Positions 9,713 through 17,866 of a stretch of 64,000 nt of DNA are shown piece by piece; positions within the stretch are counted from its first letter, which is position 1; every line of letters starts with the position of its first letter. The stretch is from Pandoraea sp. (GTDB lineage Bacteria > Pseudomonadota > Gammaproteobacteria > Burkholderiales > Burkholderiaceae). The notes beneath the pieces were generated by a model. It searched no databases. It saw only the letters and a program-made list of their open reading frames with translations, and was not told where the DNA came from. The stretch spans positions 1-64,000 of the forward strand of contig NZ_SCSK01000001.1 of the NCBI RefSeq assembly GCF_004297875.1, in the 5' to 3' direction. Made by a program: the position numbers and the translations under genes.

Positions 9713-10378
9713 TCACATCAGCAGGATCGTCTGCACCTGCACCAGATGCCGGCGCATCGCGGCGCTGGCCGCCTCCGGATCGCGCGCTTCGAGCGCGTCG
9801 TATACCTCGCGGTGTTGCGCGGCCGAGCGGCGCCGCCCTTCGTCGTCGACCGTGGCGATGCGGCGCGAGCGCCAGCCGGGCTGCGCGCGCGCGCTGTTCA
9901 TCGCGCCGATCAGGGCGATCATTGCCTGATTGCGTGTGGCCTGCGCGATCAGGTGGTGGAAGCGGTGATCCCATTGCTGCCATTCACTGTCGTTGCGCGC
10001 GCTGGCATTCTTGCGCACGCATTTTTCGATTTCCTGTAGATCTTCGGCGTTGGCCTTGGTGGCCGCCAGGGCTGCCACTGCCGGTTCGATGATGAAGCGC
10101 GCCTCCATCACGTCGGCGGGGCTGGTATCGCGAAACAGCGCGTCGAAGCCCGAAACGAATTTTTGCGGCCGTGAGCCGAGGAAGGTGCCGCGCCCCACGC
10201 CGCGCCATACGCGCCCTTCGAGTTCGAGGTGCGACAGCGCCTCGCGCAGCTTGCGCCGGCTCACGCCCAGCGTGAGCGCGAGCTGCCGCTCGGCCGGCAG
10301 CGCATCGCCCTCGTTGAGCTGCTGCCTGGCGATGTAGGCATGCAGGGCGGCAAGCGCCTCGGGTTCGTTTTGGGGCAT
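9713..10378 (-). CDS. FadR-subfamily GntR transcriptional regulator
   Basis: DNA-binding repressor or activator of 221 residues. The N-terminal winged helix (about residues 15-70) shows the GntR pattern LPAERQLALTLGVSRRKLREAL. The C-terminal all-helical FCD ligand domain follows, with the RFIIEP start and the conserved D/H positions (WDHRFHHLIA, HREVYDAL) that usually hold a metal and a carboxylate ligand. It is divergent from the ABC-importer operon at 10569. A perfect 14-bp inverted repeat ends 5 bases from its start codon, so it very probably represses itself and controls the importer. The ligand is unknown; the family often binds organic or amino acids. Confidence 0.9.
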   Translation of the reverse strand: MPQNEPEALAALHAYIARQQLNEGDALPAERQLALTLGVSRRKLREALSHLELEGRVWRGVGRGTFLGSRPQKFVSGFDALFRDTSPADVMEARFIIEPAVAALAATKANAEDLQEIEKCVRKNASARNDSEWQQWDHRFHHLIAQATRNQAMIALIGAMNSARAQPGWRSRRIATVDDEGRRRSAAQHREVYDALEARDPEAASAAMRRHLVQVQTILLM

Positions 10379-10382
10379 GGCG

Positions 10383-10415
10383 AATATTGAACCAATTAAT
10401 TATTGGTTCAATATT
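10383..10415. promoter_or_regulatory. Perfect 14-bp inverted repeat, likely operator of the FadR-type regulator
   Basis: Arms AATATTGAACCAAT (10383-10396) and ATTGGTTCAATATT (10402-10415) are exact reverse complements around a 5-base AT-rich centre. The site starts 5 bases upstream of the regulator start codon and about 155 bases upstream of the importer start. It is far more AT-rich than its surroundings. FadR-type regulators bind such dyads, so self-repression is a good inference. Confidence 0.8.
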
Positions 10416-10472
10416 CTATAGCGGTTTTCCTCGTTATGGTGCATTAAATAAAGAAAATACAAGTGTTTTAGT

Positions 10473-10502
10473 TTGACACCAAAACTTAATGGGTTCTAAA
10501 AT
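10473..10502 (+). promoter_or_regulatory. Sigma70-type promoter of the ABC importer operon
   Basis: TTGACA at 10473-10478 matches the -35 consensus exactly. After 18 bases TAAAAT at 10497-10502 matches the -10 consensus at five of six positions. The predicted transcript start is near 10509, giving a leader of about 60 bases before the start codon at 10569. The operator-like dyad lies about 60 bases upstream of the -35 element. Confidence 0.6.
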
Positions 10503-10568
10503 CGATCGCGTTGCAACCCGCCCTGGGTTGCCGGCATGCGCGGGGCATGCGAGAACGCGAGGTTTCTT

Positions 10569-11633
10569 ATGAAAAGACGCAGTGTTCTGAAAATCGGCGG
10601 GGCGTTGCCCTTGCTGTCATTGGGTTCGCTGGGCGCGGTCGACGCATTCGGGCAAGCCAAGCCCGCGAGCGTGACGGTGCTGACCTGGGGGGGCCTGTGG
10701 GGCGATGCATTGCAAAAGGGGGTCGGCCAGCGCCTGACCGCGCAGACCGGGGTGCCGGTGATCGAGGATCGCGGCTCGACGCCCGACCAGCGCATCACCA
10801 AATTGAAAGTGGGGCTCGCGCACCAGACCTACGATCTGGTGCAATTGCACGACGGGCTGTTCCCGCTGGCGGTCAGCCAGGGCGTGCTGCAGAAGATCAA
10901 TCCTCACTCGCCGCGCCTGACCAATCTGCCGGACGTCTATCCGCAGTTCAAGCACGAGTATTGGGTCGCGCAGATCTATTCGGCGATCGGCATCGCCTAT
11001 AACGCCAAGGCGATCAAGAAGCCGCCGCGCTCGTGGGCCGATCTGTGGCGACCCGAGTTTCGCGGCAAGATCGTGCTGCCCGCCTCGTCGCATTCGATCG
11101 GCCTGTACATCATTCCGATCGGCGCGATGGCCGCCGGCAAGTCGCCCAAGGACGGCGACGCCGGTTTCGAGATGTTCGAAAAGATGGTCAAGCTGCAGCC
11201 GATTTTCGAGCCCGACACCGATACCATCATGGCCGACCTGGTCAGCGGCGAGGCAACCATCGGTGTGCTGTACAACGCCCAGACCGAGACCGTCGCCAAG
11301 CGCAACCGCGACGTCAAATGGGTGTTTCCGGAAGAGGGCGCGATTTCCATTTCGTGGGGTACCGGCATCGCCAAGAATGCGCCGAGCCTGGATTATGCCG
11401 AACGGTTCCTCAATCTGACGCTCGACCCGCAGGGGCAGATCGGTTTCGCCGAGGCTTTCAACTATCCGGGCACCAATCGCAAGACCCAGGCCCTGCTGCC
11501 GCCCGCGCTGCAAAAGAGCATCGTGCTGAGCGATGCGGAGCGCTCCCGGCTCGTCGACCTCGATCAGCAATACATGAGCGAGCAGCGCGTGAGCTGGATG
11601 AGCCGCTGGAACCGCATTGTCGCGGGCGCCTGA
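10569..11633 (+). CDS. ABC transporter substrate-binding protein (PotD-like, SBP_bac_8)
   Basis: Periplasmic solute-binding protein, 354 residues. The start is set at the ATG giving MKRRSVLKIGGALPLLSLGS, a twin-arginine-like signal (RRSVLK) with cleavage near AFG-QA. The mature part has the polyamine/spermidine-type opening VTVLTWGGLWGDAL and the central segments of the PotD/AfuA-like family. It heads an operon with an ATPase and two permeases of the same import class. The signal suggests Tat rather than Sec export, though RR-type signals are not always Tat-dependent. Putrescine, spermidine, an amino-acid derivative or a gamma-glutamyl compound could be the ligand; sequence alone does not decide. 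Confidence 0.9.
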   Translation: MKRRSVLKIGGALPLLSLGSLGAVDAFGQAKPASVTVLTWGGLWGDALQKGVGQRLTAQTGVPVIEDRGSTPDQRITKLKVGLAHQTYDLVQLHDGLFPLAVSQGVLQKINPHSPRLTNLPDVYPQFKHEYWVAQIYSAIGIAYNAKAIKKPPRSWADLWRPEFRGKIVLPASSHSIGLYIIPIGAMAAGKSPKDGDAGFEMFEKMVKLQPIFEPDTDTIMADLVSGEATIGVLYNAQTETVAKRNRDVKWVFPEEGAISISWGTGIAKNAPSLDYAERFLNLTLDPQGQIGFAEAFNYPGTNRKTQALLPPALQKSIVLSDAERSRLVDLDQQYMSEQRVSWMSRWNRIVAGA

Positions 11634-11655
11634 GGACGCGCGCCGCACGTTCGTC

Positions 11656-13122
11656 ATGCCTGCCGACATGCTTGCCTTGCGCTGGGGCGACAACGCGCAA
11701 GGCTGTGTGCTTGCCGTGCTGGCGCACCGCCTGGCTGCGCGCGGCTGCGCGGTGCATGTGATGCGCGAGGATGTCGCGGGCTTGCGTGCCGGCGATTACG
11801 TCGTCGCGGCGTCCGGGCCGGTGCGTCGCGCGATCGCCGCGAGCGGCATCGAATCGGTCGGCCTGGCCGGCGACCGGGCGCGCGAGCTTCTCGATAAGGC
11901 CGACGCCGTGCATGTGCCGCGCATTGCCATTTTCGGCGGCGCGGCATGCGCCTATCCCTACCTTGGCTACTATGCGCACAGCCTGGCCAGTCTCGGCCTG
12001 CCGTTCGACGTGCTCGACGGCGCGCCGGTGGCCGCCGGCGCGCTCGACGCTTACGATCTGCTGATGCTGCCCGGCGGCTTCGAGACCTGGGGGCTCGACC
12101 GCAATGAAGACACGCCGGGCATCGACCGCGCGATCCGCCGCTTTCTCGCGCGCGGCGGCGCCTGCATTGCCTCGTGCGGCGGCGCCTTCTATCTGTCCGA
12201 GGGGCGGCCTCACTGGCTCGGCGTGGCGCAGGCGAGCCCGCGTTATTCGCACGAGTATCTGCGCAGCGGCGCGGGGCTGGTTTCCATCGAGCTCGGGCCC
12301 GGGCCGCTCGCGCGCGGCTGCGCCCCGCTGGTCGAGATGCCCTATTACCATGGCCCGATCTACGAGGCCGTGCGCTCGCCGACGCGCAGTGCCGCGCATT
12401 TTTGCGCGCTGACGCTGCCCGCGCGCCTGCCGATCGACAATCCGCTGGATGCGGCCGGCTTTGCCACCGAGATGGCCGGCAAGGCCGCGATCCTGCTCGG
12501 CGGCGCGCAGTCCGACGGCGCGCCGCGCGCGGTGCTGTTTTCGCCGCATCCGGAAATGGGCGACGTGGTGCGCAAATACATCGCACTCGAGCGTTACGTG
12601 AGCGCCTATTTGCCGATTCGCGGCGAGGCGGTGATGACGCAGACGCTCGATTTCTACGAACCCAACGATTCGCCGTCGTTTCGCCTGATTCTCAACGCGG
12701 TCCAGCTGCTTTGCACGGGCCGCGCGCCGGCCGCGCCGCAGCCAAATACGACGGCCGGCGAGTCGTCCGAGCCGAGCGGGTGGCCGGATGCGCGCCGGCG
12801 GCTGCTGACTGCGGCCCGCGAGGCGCTCGAGCGGCTTGTGCCCGCCGACGATGCCATGGGTCGTTTGCTGCGGCGGGAAATCACGCGCCTGCGCGCATTG
12901 GCGCTCTCGTTGGCCGAGGTTGCCGCACCGCCGAGCGGGGCCGGCGGCGCGTTGCGTGTGCTCGAGGACGCCGGCGCCGGACTGGCGGCCGGGGAGCCGC
13001 CGGGCACCGACACTCGCGCGCTGGCCCAGGGGCTGCTCGCCGTCGAACTGCCGCTGCGGTTTCTCGAAGCGCTCGCGCGCCAGACGCGCTGCGACGCCTG
13101 GCTCACCCTGGGTGTTGACTAG
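11656..13122 (+). CDS. Class-I glutamine-amidotransferase-like protein (BPL_N domain type)
   Basis: Cytoplasmic protein of 488 residues from the ATG at 11656. A TTG at 11617 is an alternative start that would overlap the upstream gene. The N-terminal 300 residues look like the biotin-protein-ligase N-terminal domain (BPL_N): IAIFGG, then LMLPGGFETW and the nucleophile elbow IASCGGAFYL with Cys174, and later LFSPHPEMGD, which could supply a His. The last 170 residues are helical, Ala/Arg-rich and unassigned. It is the second gene of the ABC operon, an unusual place for this fold. I infer an amidase or amidotransferase acting on the imported compound; no reaction is proved. Confidence 0.78.
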   Translation: MPADMLALRWGDNAQGCVLAVLAHRLAARGCAVHVMREDVAGLRAGDYVVAASGPVRRAIAASGIESVGLAGDRARELLDKADAVHVPRIAIFGGAACAYPYLGYYAHSLASLGLPFDVLDGAPVAAGALDAYDLLMLPGGFETWGLDRNEDTPGIDRAIRRFLARGGACIASCGGAFYLSEGRPHWLGVAQASPRYSHEYLRSGAGLVSIELGPGPLARGCAPLVEMPYYHGPIYEAVRSPTRSAAHFCALTLPARLPIDNPLDAAGFATEMAGKAAILLGGAQSDGAPRAVLFSPHPEMGDVVRKYIALERYVSAYLPIRGEAVMTQTLDFYEPNDSPSFRLILNAVQLLCTGRAPAAPQPNTTAGESSEPSGWPDARRRLLTAAREALERLVPADDAMGRLLRREITRLRALALSLAEVAAPPSGAGGALRVLEDAGAGLAAGEPPGTDTRALAQGLLAVELPLRFLEALARQTRCDAWLTLGVD

Positions 13123-13147
13123 ATATCGAATTCATCGGACTCCTAGC

Positions 13148-14224
13148 ATGGATCTCACGGCAGAAGCCGACGTGCGCTTTGAAAACGTCACCAAGCATTT
13201 CCAGGATGTCGTCGCCATCAAGGCGCTGAATCTCGACATTCCCCGCGGCGCGTTCTTCTCGCTGCTGGGGCCCAGCGGCTGCGGCAAGACCACCACGCTG
13301 CGCATGATTGCCGGCTTCGAGCGGCCGACCGAGGGCGAGGTGTACATTCGCGGCGAGCGCGTCACCGACATCGCGCCGTACCGGCGCAACTTCGGCATGG
13401 TGTTTCAGAACTACGCGCTGTTCCCGCATATGTCGGTGGCGCAGAACGTGGCCTTTGGCCTGAAGATGCGCAAGCTCTCGCGCGACGAAACCGCGCGGCG
13501 CGTGCGCGAGACGCTCGATCTGGTCAAGCTCGCCGGCTTCGAGAGCCGCTACCCCAAACAGCTCTCGGGCGGCCAGCAGCAGCGTGTGGCGCTGGCCCGC
13601 GCGCTGGTGATCCAGCCGACCGTGCTGCTGCTCGACGAATCGCTCAGCGCGCTCGACAAGCTGCTGCGTGAGCAGATGCAGGTCGAGTTGCGGCAGTTGC
13701 AGCGAAAGCTCGGCATTACCGCGATATTCGTCACGCACGATCAGGAGGAAGCGTTGACGATGTCCGATCACGTCGCTGTGATGCGTGCCGGCGTGGTCGA
13801 ACAGGTCGGCACGCCGGGCGAAATCTACGAGCGACCGCGCACCGAATTCGTCGCCGGCTTTCTTGGCAACAGCAATTTTGTCGACGGCGTGGTAGTCAAC
13901 GCCGGCGACGACGGTGCGCGCATCGATATCGGCGACGCGCAGATTCGGGTCGACGGCTGCACCGCCCGCCTCGGCGCGCGCGTCAAGCTGGCGCTGCGCC
14001 CGGAGAAAATCGATATCGTCCCCGACGCCGAGGTGGGCGGCCGCGAGAGCGTGACGGCCACGGTGCGCGAGATCATCTATCGGGGCGCCGCCACGCACGT
14101 GTATCTCGAGCGCCGCGGCGCGCCCATGCAGGCCTATGTGCGCGACGCGAGCGGACTCGCGCCGGGGCAGGAAGTGCGCTGCGCCTGGGCCGCCTCGAGC
14201 ATGGTCATGCTGCGGGAGCCCTGA
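13148..14224 (+). CDS. ABC transporter ATP-binding protein (PotA-like)
   Basis: Import ATPase of 358 residues, starting at the ATG giving MDLTAEADVRFENV. It has Walker A GPSGCGKTT (41-49), the Q-loop in MVFQNYALFP, the signature LSGGQQQ (139-145) and Walker B VLLLDES (159-165), then a C-terminal TOBE_2 domain from about 270. Walker B ends in DES where most PotA proteins have DEP, followed by LSALDKLLREQM, typical of this opine/polyamine-type branch. Its stop shares one base with the next start. It powers the two permeases that follow. Confidence 0.93.
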   Translation: MDLTAEADVRFENVTKHFQDVVAIKALNLDIPRGAFFSLLGPSGCGKTTTLRMIAGFERPTEGEVYIRGERVTDIAPYRRNFGMVFQNYALFPHMSVAQNVAFGLKMRKLSRDETARRVRETLDLVKLAGFESRYPKQLSGGQQQRVALARALVIQPTVLLLDESLSALDKLLREQMQVELRQLQRKLGITAIFVTHDQEEALTMSDHVAVMRAGVVEQVGTPGEIYERPRTEFVAGFLGNSNFVDGVVVNAGDDGARIDIGDAQIRVDGCTARLGARVKLALRPEKIDIVPDAEVGGRESVTATVREIIYRGAATHVYLERRGAPMQAYVRDASGLAPGQEVRCAWAASSMVMLREP

Positions 14225-15102
14225 TGCGAGTTGCCCGCCCGTTCTATCGCCGGCCGTTTTTCTGGGCCGTGGCCGCGCCGCCGCTATTGGCGACGCTGGT
14301 GTGCTTCGTCGCGCCGCTGCTGCTGCTGTTCTACGTGAGCTTCATGGCGCCGTCGAGCACGCAACTCTTCAGCCACCATGCGACGCTCGCCAACTACGTG
14401 CAATCGCTGAGCGACCGTTACATGCTGCTGCTGATTCGGCGCACGCTCGGTGTGACCGCCGCGGTGCTGGGCGTGTGCCTGCTGCTCGGCTACCCGGTGG
14501 CGCTGGTGCTGGCGCGCATGCGGCCGCGCCGCAGGCTTGTCACGATGATGGTGCTGCTGTTCCCGCTGATGATCAGCAACGTGGTGCGCGCCTATGGCTG
14601 GCTGGAGATTCTGGGGCGCAACGGCGTGGTCAATCTGGTGCTCGTCAAGCTCGGCTGGATCCGCGTGCCGCTGCGCATCGTCGATACCTTCGAAGCCGTG
14701 GTGATCGCACTGCTGACGATATTGCTGCCCTATATGATCATTTCGATTGCCAACTCGCTCACCGCGATCGATGCTTCGCTGCACGAGGCGGCCGAGTCGC
14801 TCGGCGCCAATCCGTGGCGCGCCTTCTGGCAGGTGACGTGGCCGCTGTCGAGCCCGGGCGTGGCCTCGGGCATGATGCTGGTGTTCTTCCTGACGCTCAG
14901 CGCCTACGTGACCATCGCGCTGCTGGGCGGGGTGCAATACAAGCTGCTGGTCAGCGCCGTGTTCGATGCGGTGAGCACGCTGCAGTGGCCGCAGGCGGCG
15001 GCGCTGTCATTCATTTTGCTGGCGCTGGCACTGGCCGCCGGCGCGGTGATCCAACTGCTGCTGCGGCCGCATCGGGTGCAAGGCAGGGGGCGCGCCCAAT
15101 GA
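14224..15102 (+). CDS. ABC transporter permease 1 (PotB-like)
   Basis: Inner-membrane permease of 292 residues with about six hydrophobic segments. The cytoplasmic coupling motif is visible as EAAESLGANPWRAFWQVTWPLSSPG (the EAA loop, about residues 190-215), which contacts the ATPase. The gene starts within the stop of the ATPase gene and ends overlapping the next start (ATGA), so the cluster is tightly coupled. It belongs to the binding-protein-dependent transport inner-membrane family, of PotB/PotH type. Confidence 0.92.
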   Translation: MRVARPFYRRPFFWAVAAPPLLATLVCFVAPLLLLFYVSFMAPSSTQLFSHHATLANYVQSLSDRYMLLLIRRTLGVTAAVLGVCLLLGYPVALVLARMRPRRRLVTMMVLLFPLMISNVVRAYGWLEILGRNGVVNLVLVKLGWIRVPLRIVDTFEAVVIALLTILLPYMIISIANSLTAIDASLHEAAESLGANPWRAFWQVTWPLSSPGVASGMMLVFFLTLSAYVTIALLGGVQYKLLVSAVFDAVSTLQWPQAAALSFILLALALAAGAVIQLLLRPHRVQGRGRAQ

Positions 15103-15890
15103 AACGATTCGGCGATCTTCTGTCCGCGGTGGTCACCGCATTGGTCTTCGTGCTGCTGCTCGGGCCGCTCCTGGTGGTGATCGTCACGGCGTTCTCGCCA
15201 TCCGATTTTTTTCAATTTCCGCCGACCGGCTTCTCGCTGCGCTGGTTCGCCGATTTCTTCTCCCGCGAGCAAATGCGCGGCGCCTTCACGCTCAGCGTGG
15301 AGCTGGCGCTGTTCGCCTCGAGCGTGGCGACCGTGCTCGGCGTGATGGCGGCGCTAGCGACCGTGCGCAGCGGCCGGCGCGCGAGCGGGTTCTTCCAGGC
15401 GCTGTACATGGCGCCGCTGGTCTTCCCGACCATCATCCTCGGCCTGTCGCTGCTGATGTGCTACCGCTACATCGGCATGCCGGTGCTGGCGGGCCTGGCG
15501 ATCGCCCACGTCCTGGTCGGCATGCCCTACTGTTTCCGTGCGACATACGCCAGCCTGCAGAGCTTCGACACATCGCTCGACGAGGCCGGCCAGAGTCTGG
15601 GCGCCTCGCCGCTGACGTGCTTCCTGCTGGTGACGCTGCCGCTGATCTGGCCGGGCGTGCTCTCGGGCTGGCTGTTTGCCTTCATCGTCTCGTTCGGCGA
15701 GTTGAACACGGCGCTCTTCCTGACCGGCCCCGGTGTCACCACTCTGCCGATCGAGATCTTCGGTTTCCTGCAGTTCGACGGCGGACAACTCGTGATCGCC
15801 GCGGCCTCGGCGCTGCAGATTGCGATGATCCTGCTCATCGTGCTGGTCATGGAGCGCGCGATCGGGCTGGCCCGGATGGTGCGTTCATAG
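15099..15890 (+). CDS. ABC transporter permease 2 (PotC-like)
   Basis: Second permease, 263 residues, starting at the ATGA overlap with permease 1. It opens with a signal-anchor-like helix (LLSAVVTALVFVLLLGPLLVV) and the AFSPSDFFQFPPTGFSLRWF segment characteristic of PotC/PotI proteins. The EAA loop reads DEAGQSLGASPLTCFLLVTLP. Together with permease 1 it forms the heterodimeric channel. The Ntn-hydrolase gene begins 43 bases downstream on the same strand. Confidence 0.92.
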   Translation: MKRFGDLLSAVVTALVFVLLLGPLLVVIVTAFSPSDFFQFPPTGFSLRWFADFFSREQMRGAFTLSVELALFASSVATVLGVMAALATVRSGRRASGFFQALYMAPLVFPTIILGLSLLMCYRYIGMPVLAGLAIAHVLVGMPYCFRATYASLQSFDTSLDEAGQSLGASPLTCFLLVTLPLIWPGVLSGWLFAFIVSFGELNTALFLTGPGVTTLPIEIFGFLQFDGGQLVIAAASALQIAMILLIVLVMERAIGLARMVRS

Positions 15891-15933
15891 TCATTGCCGG
15901 CGGGCCAGCGGCCACCGGCGGGGAGAAATCAGC

Positions 15934-17718
15934 ATGCAGTTCACCACGCGCCCGGAATTGATCGGGACTTTCGGCATGGTTGCGTCGACGCACTGGCTCG
16001 CCAGCAGCGTCGGCATGGCGGTTTTGGAAAAAGGCGGCAACGCCTTCGATGCGGCCGCAGCAGCAGGTTTCGTACTGCAAATCGTCGAGCCTCATCTGAA
16101 TGGCCCCGGCGGTGAGTTGCCGGTGGTGTTCTACAGTGCGGCGCAAGACCGCGTGCGCGTGCTGTGCGCACAGGGCGTCACGCCGGCGGCCATGACCATC
16201 GAGCGCATGCACGCGCTGGGCCTGGAGGTGGTGCCGGGCACGGGGCTCCTGCCGGCGGTGGTCCCCGGCGCCTTCGGCGGCTGGATGGCGTTGCTGCGCG
16301 ACTACGGCCAGCTGCCGCTGGCCGAGGTGCTCGGCTATGCGATCGACTACGCCGAAAACGGCTATCCGGTGCTGCCGCGCGTGGCATCGTCGATTCTCGC
16401 GGCCGAAACATTTTTTCAAAACGAATGGCCCACCTCGGCCGAGGTCTGGCTGCGCGATGGCAAGGCGCCCGCGCCGCACACCCTGATGCGCAATCCCGGC
16501 ATCGCCGCGACTTATCGGCGTCTGCTGGCCGAGGCCGGCGCGGTGAGCGATCGCGCCGAGCAATGCGAGCGCGCGCGGCTGGCGTTCTACCAGGGCTTCG
16601 TGGCCGAGGCGATCGACACGTTCTTCCGCACCACCGCGGTGCTCGATACCTCCGGGCGGCGTAACGCGGGCCTGCTTGCCGCCGACGATCTCGCGCGGTG
16701 GGCGCCGACCTACGAGGAGCCGGCGAGCTACGAGTACGCGGGACTGCGCGTGCATAAGACAGGCCCGTGGGGGCAGGGGCCGGTGTTCCTGCAGCAGTTG
16801 GCCTTGCTCAAGCGCTTCGACCTGGCGGCGATGGACCCGGCCGGGCCCGAGTTCGTCCACACGGTGGTCGAATGCGCGAAGCTTGCGTTCGCCGATCGCG
16901 ATATCTTTTACGGCGATCCGGACTTTTGCGAAGTGCCGTTGCAGACCTTGCTCGGCGACGCGTACAACGACGCGCGCAGCCGTCTGGTCGATGCGCGCCA
17001 CGCGTCGCGCGAGCTGCGCCCGGGCCAGCTTGGCGATAGCGACGCGCGGCTCGCGACCATCCTGGCCAACGCCGGACGCGCGCAGACCGGCGGCTTCGGC
17101 CAGGGCGAGCCGACCTTCGCGCCGCTGCCCGAGCTCAAGGGCGACACCGTGCACCTGGACGTGGTCGACCGCTGGGGCAACATGGTGTCGGCCACGCCCT
17201 CGGGCGGCTGGCTGCAGGCCTCGCCGGCGGTGCCCGAGCTGGGCTTTTGCATCACCACGCGCGGCCAGATGTTCTGGATGGCGCCGGGCTTGCCGTCCAG
17301 TCTCGGACCCGGGCGGCGCCCGCGCACCACGCTCACGCCGACATTGGTCACGCGCGAAGGCAAGCCTTATGCCGCGTTCGGCTCGCCCGGCGGCGACCAG
17401 CAGGACCAATGGTCGCTGCAGATGTTCGTCAAGCACGTGCACCACGGCATGAACTTTCAGCTGGCGATCGATGCGCCGACCTTCCAGACCGCGCATTTTC
17501 CGGCGTCGTTCTACCCGCGCGCGATGCAGCTCGGCCATCTCGCAATCGAAGGGCGCTACTCGCCCGCGACGCTGGCGGCGTTGCGCGAACGCGGCCACGA
17601 CCTGCAGGTGATGGACGACTGGGCGCTCGGGCGCCTGTGCGCGGTCGGCGTGCGTGGCGGCTTGCTGCGCGCCGCGGCCACGCCGCGCCTGATGCAGGCA
17701 TACGCGGTCGGTCGCTGA
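15934..17718 (+). CDS. Gamma-glutamyltransferase-family Ntn-hydrolase (cytoplasmic)
   Basis: Self-processing N-terminal-nucleophile hydrolase of 594 residues. The GGT hallmarks are EKGGNAFDAAAA near the start, NGPGGELP, and the processing/active site GDTVHLDVVDRWGNMVS, in which Thr405 would become the nucleophile at the new N-terminus of the small subunit. No signal peptide is present, unlike periplasmic Ggt. The protein may instead act on imported compounds, as the GGT-like oxamate amidohydrolase HpxW does. It is the sixth gene of the ABC operon (43-base gap). Gamma-glutamyl hydrolase and oxamate-type amidohydrolase are the main options. Confidence 0.88.
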   Translation: MQFTTRPELIGTFGMVASTHWLASSVGMAVLEKGGNAFDAAAAAGFVLQIVEPHLNGPGGELPVVFYSAAQDRVRVLCAQGVTPAAMTIERMHALGLEVVPGTGLLPAVVPGAFGGWMALLRDYGQLPLAEVLGYAIDYAENGYPVLPRVASSILAAETFFQNEWPTSAEVWLRDGKAPAPHTLMRNPGIAATYRRLLAEAGAVSDRAEQCERARLAFYQGFVAEAIDTFFRTTAVLDTSGRRNAGLLAADDLARWAPTYEEPASYEYAGLRVHKTGPWGQGPVFLQQLALLKRFDLAAMDPAGPEFVHTVVECAKLAFADRDIFYGDPDFCEVPLQTLLGDAYNDARSRLVDARHASRELRPGQLGDSDARLATILANAGRAQTGGFGQGEPTFAPLPELKGDTVHLDVVDRWGNMVSATPSGGWLQASPAVPELGFCITTRGQMFWMAPGLPSSLGPGRRPRTTLTPTLVTREGKPYAAFGSPGGDQQDQWSLQMFVKHVHHGMNFQLAIDAPTFQTAHFPASFYPRAMQLGHLAIEGRYSPATLAALRERGHDLQVMDDWALGRLCAVGVRGGLLRAAATPRLMQAYAVGR

Positions 17719-17866
17719 ATCGGGCGCGCCCTGGGCGGCCCGCCCGAGAGGTTTGACCGGCGCCGCGTTAGCCAATAGACTGAGGAATTGCTGCGTCGCA
17801 ACATTCGCTGTCGCCGGCATCCCGGCGCGGCCCCTGAATTCCCGCAGCACCTCACGAGGGTGGCGC

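Noticed and set aside
12836..13147. An N-terminal extension of the PotA-like ATPase fused to the upstream gene.
   Set aside because: The extra 104 residues overlap the BPL_N gene in another frame and are Arg/Pro/Cys-rich; the ATPase fold begins just after the ATG at 13148.
14136..15098. A fused reading of both PotB- and PotC-like permeases as one protein.
   Set aside because: The first part is out of frame with the real permease gene and lacks membrane helices; each permease has its own coupled start.
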